Program-made: the position numbers and the translations under genes | Source of the DNA: Sciurus carolinensis | Lineage: Eukaryota; Chordata; Mammalia; Rodentia; Sciuridae | DNA: 64,000 bases | Direction of reading: 5' to 3' | NCBI RefSeq assembly: GCF_902686445.1 | Contig: NC_062229.1 | Span: 5,861,503-5,925,502 of the forward strand | The notes under the pieces: model-generated | Database searches by the model: none | Seen by the model: only the letters and a program-made list of their open reading frames with translations | Told to the model about the DNA's origin: nothing | Shown: piece by piece, positions 54,660 to 64,000 of the stretch | Layout: each line of letters opens with the position of its first letter | Numbering within the stretch: position 1 is the stretch's first letter

Positions 54660-55649
54660 TTAAATGTTCACTGGATGTACTTTGGAAAACTGGCTTAAAT
54701 ATGACGTCAAACACCTGAAGAATGTTATTCTACTTAATATTTTCCTCAAGGCTTCCCTCACATCCCTGTTCCTCAGGCTGTAGATAAAGGGGTTCAGCAT
54801 TTGGGGGACCACAGTGTACATCATTGAAGCCACTGCAGTCTTCCTGGATGACTCAGTAACTGCAGAGCTAAAATACACACCAAAACCTGTGCCATAGAAC
54901 AAGAAAACGACTAAGAGATGAGACCCACAGGTGGAAAAAGCTTTATATTTTCTGCCAGCTGATGGCATTCTCCAAAGGGAAGAGACAATTTGAGTATATG
55001 AGAAAATGATTCCAGACAGAGAACTACCAGCCAATATGATAGAGAAAAAATAAACCAAAATATTATTGATGAGGGTATCAGAACAGGCAGGCTCAATGAC
55101 CTGAGCTAGTTCACAGAAGAAGTGGGGGATATGCAGGTCAGTGCAGAAGGACAGCCTCAGCACCATCAGAGTGTGGAGGAGGGCATCCAGAGAACTGATG
55201 CCCAGAGAGATCAGAACCAGTGTCACACAGAGGGAAGGATTCATGATGATGGTGTATATCAGTGGGTGACAAATGGCCACATAGCGGTCATACGCCATTG
55301 CTGTGAGGAAACAGTTCTCTAAGACAAGAAAAGCCAGGACAAAGAAGACCTGGGAGAGGCAGCCTGTGTAGGAAATGCTCTGTCTCTGTGATTGGATGTT
55401 GACCAGCATCTTGGGGATGGTGCTTGTGCTCAAGCAGATATCAGTAAAGGACAGGTTGGAGAGGAAGAAGTACATGGGGGTGTGGAGGTGGGGGTCAGAG
55501 TTCACAGCCAGGATGATGAGCAGGTTTCCCAGGATGGTGACCAGGTACATGGACAGGAAGAGGCTGAAAAGGAGCGGCTGCAGTGCTGGGTCCTCTGTCA
55601 GTTCCAGGAGCAGGAATTCTAAACCAGCTGTGTTGTTTCTTGTTTCCAT
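54660..55649 (-). CDS. Olfactory receptor, OR7G subfamily (extended C-terminus)
   Basis: Intact 329-codon odorant receptor. The chosen ATG gives METRNNTA with an Asn5 glycosylation site (NNT at 5-7); the frame is open 62 codons further up without receptor character. Hallmarks: GN at 41-42, [35 protein letters not shown] at 118-132, [29 protein letters not shown] at 236-245, and [13 protein letters not shown] at 282-294. The C-terminal tail after TM7 is about 20 residues longer than in the 40-kb paralogue and ends KVHPVNI. Gly16 of the usual LLLGLT is Glu here. It is closest to OR7G genes, and the long tail recalls human OR7G2, but exact orthology is not established. Confidence 0.93.
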   Translation of the reverse strand: METRNNTAGLEFLLLELTEDPALQPLLFSLFLSMYLVTILGNLLIILAVNSDPHLHTPMYFFLSNLSFTDICLSTSTIPKMLVNIQSQRQSISYTGCLSQVFFVLAFLVLENCFLTAMAYDRYVAICHPLIYTIIMNPSLCVTLVLISLGISSLDALLHTLMVLRLSFCTDLHIPHFFCELAQVIEPACSDTLINNILVYFFSIILAGSSLSGIIFSYTQIVSSLWRMPSAGRKYKAFSTCGSHLLVVFLFYGTGFGVYFSSAVTESSRKTAVASMMYTVVPQMLNPFIYSLRNRDVREALRKILSRITFFRCLTSYLSQFSKVHPVNI

Positions 55650-55705
55650 GTTATCGGTGAATCTAAAGCCAAAGATGGGTGACATGACACGAAAAGCTGT
55701 GATTC

Positions 55706-55720
55706 CTGGACCCAAGCAGC
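55706..55720 (-). promoter_or_regulatory. Likely splice acceptor before OR7G gene
   Basis: On the minus strand 'ctgctgcttgggtccag' ends with AG at 55707-55706, 56 bp before the ATG. The spacing matches the acceptor before the 40-kb OR7G gene (57 bp), which supports both. Confidence 0.5.
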
Positions 55721-55849
55721 AGCAGCATGACTTGGGGACTTGTGAGAAATGCTGATATATGGAACCCACAGCAGACCTACTGATAATGAGCTCTGGATGA
55801 GGAACAACACTGCATGATTTAACAAACATCCTCACATGTTAACTTTAAA

Positions 55850-55890
55850 AATTTTTTAAAAATTTTATTTGTTCTAATTAGTTGTACATG
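55850..55890 (-). repeat. L1 3' terminal stub
   Basis: Only about 40 bp: 'ttttatttgttctaattagt' and 'tgtacatg', the last bases of an L1 3'UTR with its T-rich tail. Confidence 0.6.
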
Positions 55891-56530
55891 TGAATTGCTG
55901 CTCAACATACTCTCTTTTAAATGAAAGCCCAAATGAACATTGATTTCCTTCCCTCTATTTCTCTCTTCTTCCTTCCTTTATCTTCCTCACCTTCTTCCCT
56001 GTACTCTTTTATTCACCCTTGTTTTTTTGAGAATTAACTTTCTTGCACATGGTGAAAAGTGCTGAGAATGCAATAAAGAGAGATGATTTTTGTTTCAGAA
56101 CTATATTATGCTGTCAAATAGAAATATGTACATAAAATTCTGAAGTCTATTGCATATAGAGGAAATTTATCTCCCTATGCTGGTAGGTGCCATATGACTG
56201 AAAAAACAAAAATAAGTGAATGAGAGAAAAGATAAAATTTGCAGGCTTGTAAAAATGCACAAAAAGCAACAATTTGTGCTCAGAAGACAAAGACATAAGA
56301 GATGAATAGCACTAGCATCCTGTAGATCCTGCAGAACATGGATCTCCTTCGGGAGACAGAGTTAGATATCAGAGCAAAGATAATTTGGGGAAATTATTGG
56401 ACTCATACACGCAGAATTATTTTCATCCTCTAGCCCTTGTTTTGTAAGAGAGGCAAATTCTTTAACTGGGGATGGAAGACCTGCAATCTATGATTCCATA
56501 AGCCCTCTGGATGGTTTTGATATATGATGA
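55891..56530. other. Unassigned, upstream of OR7G gene
   Basis: A C/T-rich patch near 55945-56010 and otherwise A/T-rich sequence. No promoter can be called. Confidence 0.35.
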
Positions 56531-56534
56531 TTTT

Positions 56535-56738
56535 TTTCTTTGGTACCAAGAACTGAACCCAGGATGCTTAGCCACTGAGCCACATTCCCAAACCTTTTTT
56601 AAATTTTTTATTAGAGACAGGTTTTCACATATGTTGCTTAGAGCCTTTCTAAGTTGCTGAAACTGGCTTTGAACTTGTGATCCTCCTGTCTCAACCTCTC
56701 AAGCCAGTGAGATTAAAGTCATGTGCCATCATGGAAAT
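56535..56738 (-). repeat. B1-dID composite SINE
   Basis: Reverse ID half ('accaagaactgaacccagga') and reverse B1 half ('gatcctcctgtctcaacctc') with an insertion in the linker. Confidence 0.8.
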
Positions 56739-58885
56739 GTATGACGAATTTTAAGAATCCTAAAAAATAAAAATAAATAATGGGTACTGTATCTTCAAGT
56801 GAACTTTATGATATTTTCCACTACTGCTCTCTCCATCTATTCCTTTTCAGTCTTTCCTCTTTTCCCTCCCCTCACTTTATTAAAACAAATATGATTGATT
56901 GCCAACCCTCTGTTATGTGCAAAGTGCTGAGAAGGAAACAAATGACAAGGTGCAATTTTCGATCAAACTTATTCAAAGATATCTTTAAAAGGCCAGAATG
57001 AAATTTTGAAGTTTGTTTTCTATAGCCCTGACTCCACAAGTTTGGCTTGCTTCAGATCATCTGAAAGTCTTGCCAAATTGTACATGTTCGAGTTGTTAGT
57101 GTCATCCTCCTTCATCCATGAGGACACTAAGGTATGATGAGTTTACAACTTGAATGTAACATCCACAGAGACTAAGACTGGGTTTGTTCTCAAATATTCT
57201 GACATATCTGATATATATTTGATAGCCCTGTTTATGACTCTGAATTGTACAGAAGTTCTATTCTTAAATGATGACTCAGACTTTATAGTTTTCCTGTGCA
57301 TCTTTAATATTTTCTTCCTGAACATAACCCCTAGACTTTTTCTTGCCTTAAAAATATGTCAATCTCTACCCATGAAATTAATGACAGCAGGTAGAAGACA
57401 TCCATCCATGTGAATCTGAGGAAAGGTTAGAAAATGGTGCCTCCAAAATTGAAGTTCATAAAACTACCCCCTGGTATCATAAGCCATGTCCTTTAGAAGT
57501 TAATTATAATAAATTCAGGGAACTCATTATGGGATTCTCTGTTTTATCTTAAGGGAGTTTTCTTCTCTTAAGTTGATAGGTGGCATATCATTTTTTAAAA
57601 AAATCTGTTAAGTATAAAAATAGTTGAAATAGTTAATATAACAGATGAAAATATGAATGATTTATGGCTATTCAGAAAATAAAATTTTATAAGGTGAACA
57701 CACAAGTTAATCAGGGTTCAAGTATGAGCATCCTTGCAGAGAAATGGTCCCTGTCCTCAAGGGGAAGATGCTATGACAGCATTACCATGTGGTGTAACAC
57801 TGGTCTCACACACTCTTTGTAGATATGCATCTCCTACCATTACTTTGTATATCTTGAATATATGAAAATTTTATTGAATTTTGCTTAAATGAAACTGGAA
57901 GAAACTGTGAGGGATGTTTCATAATGAGAAATGGATAGAACAAAGTGCCCAATACAATACTTCACTTATGAGACTCTCATACTGACATTTCCTGTTGGGT
58001 CCTTTATGAAATGTTATGAAATATTACTCCTTCCTCAGAAATTGGTAGTGTATCAGGGCAGTTGATGAAAAAGCAAAGAAAGGGACCATCCCTTCCACGA
58101 TGAATGCGAATATCAGGGAAGTCTTTAATGTACTAAAACTACCTTTGGGAATGATGGTCAGGTAGAAAAAAATGAAAGGGACATGACATACCGATATATT
58201 CATTCAGTATGGGCATATGATGGAATACATATGAATTAAAATGTATCAGAGAAGAAATGAAATAGATACATGAATAATATTTCAAAATATTAACTAAAAA
58301 ATTTAGTTAGTTAGTTGGTTTCAATAATATTGTTCAACATCTCACCTGGATATTGAAGATGGAAGATGTGTCCTCAGGAAATACAGACAGATTAAATACA
58401 TCAGTGAAGACTGGCCAGGAAGGGTTTCTGGGAAGGGACTCAGTTGTTGCTTCCTGCCTGGGGCATGGCTGTTGAGTGAGGTGATCTGAGGCTGAATTCT
58501 ATAGTCTGAATCTCTGGGTCTCAATATCCAAACTCCTCATTATAACAGATAATTTAGTTAGCATTCTGTTCTCAAGAGTGCATGTCCTTAAAGACCAACC
58601 CTGCAGAAGTGAGGGACTCAGGATGATTGATTCCTGACCCAAGAGGCCATGGTCACACCGCTCAGTTCTCTCCATTATTTCTGCTGAACTCCATCTCACA
58701 GACTTTGTCCACATAACATGGGGTATTCTACAAATGAATTCAAGGTCTCCTTTTAGGTCAAAATCAACGTCATCTCTATTTAATTAATGCTTTAAGGAAG
58801 CTTGGTTCCATTTTAGTTGTCACCATGTATTATATATGTGGGTCTAAATCATGTATTTATAAATATTTATTAAAAAGTTTTTTAG
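56739..58885. other. Unassigned 2.1-kb stretch
   Basis: A/T-rich; no gene and no repeat I can name. Short ORFs up to 87 codons are not convincing. Confidence 0.4.
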
Positions 58886-59040
58886 ACACCTGTATGTTGC
58901 TATAACAAAACACAAGATAAATCATTGAAATAAGGAAAGTTTTATTTTTGCTCATGGCTTTGGATATTTGTTTCATATTTGTTTTGCCTGTTTTTCTGTG
59001 CCTATAGTAGCTCTGTATGACATAGAAACAGTATGTGGTG
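58886..59040 (-). mobile_element. MaLR-type LTR fragment
   Basis: 'gtatgttgctataacaaaac' and 'gaaagttttatttttgctca' are the reversed 3' end of a MaLR LTR. It abuts the plus-strand LTR that follows. Confidence 0.55.
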
Positions 59041-59043
59041 GAG

Positions 59044-59465
59044 GAGGTGTTTGGTTTGGATCTGAAATGTCACCCCTACCAATGCTTCTGAGTTGAAATC
59101 ACTGTTCCTAGTTCAGCAAGGTTCAGGGGTGACATTTTTAGAAATGGTTGTTTAATGATGACTTCGACGTCATCAGTGCATACTCTCCATTTGACAGATT
59201 AATTGATTGATAACTGGATGGACTACTGGGAAAAAGCATCTAGTTGGAGGAAGTAAGTCACAATTGGCCTGTGCTGGAAGGGTTGATTCCCTCTTTGTCT
59301 TCCCTGCTGTCAGACTAAAACATACTGAGTACTTTTCTTCTTTCAGGCCTTTCCAGCATGAAATTTGTGCCTTGGAGCCAGCTGGCCATGTACTGAATCC
59401 CCTGACACTTTGAGGTAAAATAAATCTTCACTTCAAAAACTTGTTTTGCCACAACAATGAAAATC
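59044..59465 (+). mobile_element. MaLR 5' LTR
   Basis: 'tttggtttggatctgaaatg', 'ctagttggaggaagtaagtc', 'ccttggagccagctggccat', the signal 'aaaataaatcttc' near 59416, and the end 'ttttgccacaacaatgaaaa' follow MaLR LTR order. No protein is encoded. Confidence 0.6.
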
Positions 59466-60500
59466 GAATATAGATATTGGTACTGAGAATTGGGGTCATC
59501 GCTGTGACTCTACCTGACCAGGTTGTACACAGTTCTTGGAGTTGGTTAGTGCAAAGAGTTTGTGAAAGTTTGGAGATGAAGGATAGAGAAGCTGTAGAAT
59601 GTAGTTAGTAGAGCTTAATAGGCAATTCTGTGGGAGTTCAGAAGATCAGAATTTCACTAGAAATGTGAACAGCAAAGATCGTGCTCATAAGGTTTCAGAT
59701 GGAATAAGGAATCTAAAGGGAGTTGGACTGAAGTTCATTCATCTTACATCTGTCAAAGAACTTGTCTATATTTTGTCTGTCCTGAGATTTGAGGATGTGT
59801 GAAGCTGAATTTAAAAGTGTTGTACTAATTAATCAGAAGGAGGAAATTAGAAGAGAGTATGGGATTCCAGCAATTGCATGAATATTGCTGGATATTTTAG
59901 TCAGGTTTAAAGTTAGAAAAAGAAGTAAAGGAGAAGAGAACAATTTGAAAATTTGTGGTTTGACCCAAATGTATGTGTAAAATTGGAGCTCAGGAATGTG
60001 ATGTTGCTGAGGAAGTTACTGTCACTACGGAGAAGTTAAATAGCTTGCATCCTGACAAAGTACCTGAAAGATACTCTGCATCCTGACAATAGGAAAGATG
60101 CTTTAAGGGAATCTCAGCATTGAGCAGACCCTGCTCATTTCAGGCCATTGACCATACCCTGCTCATTTCAGGCTTCAGGGTACAAAAATAAATCTCACTG
60201 GAAAACTCAGCTCTAAGAGGATATTGGCAGCAACCTGGTCACACAAGGCCACCTAAGAAGTTTTACCATCAGGATTCATTTCACCAGGCATGAGAGCTGC
60301 ACATGTACTCATGTCCACCGCAGCTGTGGTCCTAAGCAGCTACTGCTCAGGCTGGTGACAAACCACATGGTGTCTCGGAGGAGACTTTGGACTTGGGCTT
60401 TTCAGTAATGCTGGAACTCTGAAGACTCTGGGGACTGTGGGAGTTGAACTGAATGCATTTTATATTGTGAATTGGTCATGAACATTTGGGGACAAGAAGT
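59466..60500 (+). mobile_element. MaLR internal region
   Basis: It begins 'gatattggtactgagaattg' right after the LTR, as MaLR internal regions do, and ends where the next LTR starts. It is non-coding. A short direct repeat of 'accctgctcatttcaggc' occurs at 60128-60145 and 60156-60173. Confidence 0.5.
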
Positions 60501-60504
60501 GGAA

Positions 60505-61551
60505 TATAAGGTTTGAATTTAGAATGTCTTGTCTACAACCCAGTTGTGCCAAGTCAGTGGAGTAGACTGAAGAAAGGCCAAAGACACAGCATGATAGTGG
60601 CATGTGAGACATGATTTATTGAGGAAAGTTTGAAAGAGATCAGTGAGTGCCCTAAAAAGGGATCAGTGTCGGTAGGTTGAACCAAAAGCACCTTTATCCC
60701 TCACAGTGTTTGCCGAGCAGTACCTCCTCTCTCTCATGGTGAATTGTACAGAAGCATCTGCTGAACAAGTGACACATACCATCTCCAGGGCAGCTTGAGT
60801 TCCAGCTGGGTCCCCATTTAGAGAGGGGTTTTATGTGTTAGGCTACAGAAGCAGCAATATCACTAGCATTTACTTGCTTGTGTGATCAACACTCCCAGGA
60901 GCAATGTCCTGGCATACATGCAAGGAAGCAGCTTCTCCAGATACCAGTCACTTACTCTTGTTCCTAGTGGGCATAAGAGAAATCCAGAGTCCTTCAAGAC
61001 AATATATGAGTGTACATTCAAGCATGGTATTGCTCTTCTTGTTTCTTTATCTTGTCTAGGTTTTGGGGGAGAAAAAGGGAGCATCCAGGAACATGGTGTT
61101 TTATAGAACCTCATTTCTTGAGATATTATACATGCAAAAAAACTCAGGCAATGAAAGCATAGACCCCAAGGCAGCCGTGTATAGAAGTGGGATTTTTAAG
61201 CAATGATGGATCATGAAGGTTCTGACCTCATCTGTGCATTAGTCCAAAGGGTGGATGAATCATAGCTGAGGACTCCTGGGACAGGGGACCCAGTTGGAGG
61301 AAGAAGTCCACTGGGGACCTTCCCTGGGAAGCTTGACCCTCTCTACAGCCCTTCCTCAATTTCTGTCTGCTCCCCACCTGCCACGTGCTGAGCAGTTTTC
61401 CTCTCTACACTCTTCAGCCATGACATTTCTCCTTGGAGCTTCCCAACCATGAACTGAGTCCTCTGAAACCACCAGCCAGGGGAAACCGTTCCTTTAAGTT
61501 GTTCTTGTCAGATATTTTGTTCACAGAAACAAAAGACTGAATAACACAAGA
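60505..61551 (+). mobile_element. MaLR 3' LTR, split by an insertion
   Basis: The LTR start ('aaggtttgaatttagaatgt') is at 60505-60540 and its continuation ('catgaaggttctgacctcat', 'ttggaggaagaagtccactg', 'gttcctttaagttgttcttg', 'gactgaataacaca') is at 61196-61551. The two parts are separated by about 650 bp of other DNA. Confidence 0.55.
60541..61195. other. Insertion inside the MaLR 3' LTR
   Basis: Foreign to the LTR on both sides. A reversed polyadenylation-like word (gatttattg near 60613) hints at a minus-strand LTR, but boundaries and family are not clear. Short ORFs on both strands at 60863-61114 have no known relatives. Confidence 0.35.
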
Positions 61552-61554
61552 CAT

Positions 61555-62939
<1,385 letters not shown>

Positions 62940-63448
62940 TGTCCAAGGAGAACTGAGGTACCATTGCATCACAGTATGGAGAAGGGCATGCGCAGAGTTG
63001 AGGAGCAGGGAGAGTAGAACTAGGAGTGCACAGAGAAGAGGGTTCATGATGACTGTATCTCAGGGGGTGACAAATGGCCACACAGCGGTCATAGGCCATC
63101 ACTGTAATGAGACAATTTTCCAAGTCAACAAAAACTATGAAAAAGTAGACCTGACAGAGGCATCCACTGTAGGTGATGCTCTGATCCTGTCTCAGAAAGT
63201 TCACCAGCATCTTGGGGACTGTGCTTGTGCTGAAGCAGATGTCATTAACAGACAGGCTGCAGAGGAGGAAGTACATGGGGTATGGAGGTGGGAGTCAGAG
63301 CTAATGGCCAGGATGATGAGCAGGTTCCCCAGGATGGTGAACAGGTACATGGACAGGAAGAGGGTGAAGATGAGGAACTCAGTGCTGGGTCCTGTGTCAG
63401 TCCCAGCAGGAGGAATTCTGAAATGGCCATTTGGTTTCTAGCTTTCAT
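62940..63448 (-). pseudogene. Olfactory receptor pseudogene, OR7G subfamily
   Basis: Begins with an ATG at 63448 ('[20 protein letters not shown]') and shows the usual [29 protein letters not shown] and [15 protein letters not shown] blocks. A one-base loss near 63378, another near 63278 and a two-base loss near 63052 shift the frame. The DRY box reads DRC. Homology stops in the second extracellular loop, near 62942, so TM5 to TM7 are absent. It lies in the same orientation as the OR7G gene at 54.7 kb and shares the 'agattcwtcac' words before the ATG, so it comes from the same tandem duplication. Confidence 0.92.
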
Positions 63449-64000
63449 ATCAGTGAAGAATCTAAAGCAAAAGATGGTGTGTAACTATAATAGCATGTAT
63501 GTCCAGCAGTAACACCATCATTTGGAAACAAGGTAGAAAACAAACCTGTGGACTCCTTGATCTTCATATTTCTAACTCCAGAACTTTGAGTATTTAAAAT
63601 TTGATTGCTAAAGGACCAAGATTCTGCTGCCTGGTTATGACAGCCCAAGTAATTAATGCACTTACAAATCCCCTCCCTAACCTATCTACAGAGTTCAAGC
63701 GTGCTTTGTAGCAATCATCATGTTTGAGAAATGGCTGATTTCCGCTCAGAAAGAAATGGACCCTGTCCTTGTACAGAATGAGACCAGCAGCCTGAGAGCT
63801 GGGGAGCACCAGAGCAAATATATGTGTGCAGAGGATGAAACAGGGGTCAGGAGGGTGTGATGATTGACCCTCATCATGTTTCTCCTTCCCTTGTTTCTTA
63901 CCTTCCTCGCTGCTCCCCAGGATCAAACTCTGGTGATACACTCAGCCTGGTTTCCCTAGCATTACCTAAGGGACTCGAGTTCATGGTTGACTTTCAGGGA
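63449..64000. other. Upstream of OR pseudogene, unassigned
   Basis: A 115-codon frame (63594-63941, minus) is open but not recognised. It may represent old 5' exons of the pseudogene or chance. Confidence 0.35.

Noticed and set aside
55650..55835. 62-codon N-terminal extension of the 54.7-kb receptor
   Set aside because: Same reasons: a likely acceptor lies inside it and the MET start at 55649 matches the family.

Overview
The window is nuclear DNA from a rodent, most likely a squirrel-family species (ground squirrel, marmot or tree squirrel). The main evidence is the SINE content: free ID elements (tRNA-Ala-derived) and composite elements with a 7SL-derived B1 part followed by an ID part (B1-dID type, known from squirrels and dormice), together with a young L1 family and much older L1, MIR, Tigger and MaLR debris. 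No bacterial or viral gene organisation is present and coding density is very low.

The real genes belong to one olfactory receptor (OR) cluster. OR1M1 lies on the minus strand at 19.6-20.6 kb. An intact OR7G-subfamily gene lies on the plus strand at 40.0-40.9 kb, and a second one on the minus strand at 54.7-55.6 kb. A broken OR7G-subfamily pseudogene lies on the minus strand at 62.9-63.4 kb. In human, OR1M1 and the OR7G genes are neighbours on 19p13.2, so the content fits that conserved cluster. Each intact OR is a single-exon coding region of 311-329 codons with a plausible splice acceptor just upstream, which suggests 5' non-coding exons further away.

Region by region: 0-19 kb is gene-free and is a palimpsest of old repeats, including a hAT transposon split by a Tigger, which was itself split by a SINE; an LTR inserted in a B1-dID element; and an L1 with an inverted 5' part inserted in another Tigger. 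From 19 to 30 kb are OR1M1, old and young L1 3' ends and a very young ID insertion with a perfect 16-bp target duplication. From 31.05 to 36.92 kb is a nearly full-length L1 on the minus strand with two 5'UTR monomers, damaged ORF1 and ORF2, and a degenerate telomere-like hexamer array in its 3'UTR; it sits inside an older L1. From 37 to 54 kb are more L1 pieces around the first OR7G gene, with one exon-like segment (49.1-49.2 kb) that I cannot place. From 54 to 64 kb are the second OR7G gene, a MaLR retrotransposon with LTRs and internal region, a (GA)n microsatellite of about 125 bp, and the OR pseudogene.

The intact ORs would act independently, one receptor per olfactory neuron. I found no evidence of a new biological system. 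The most interesting signals are the telomere-like array within the L1, the inverted L1 copies, the nested transposons and the unexplained exon-like segment. Repeat family names are from recognition of sequence patterns, not from a database search.
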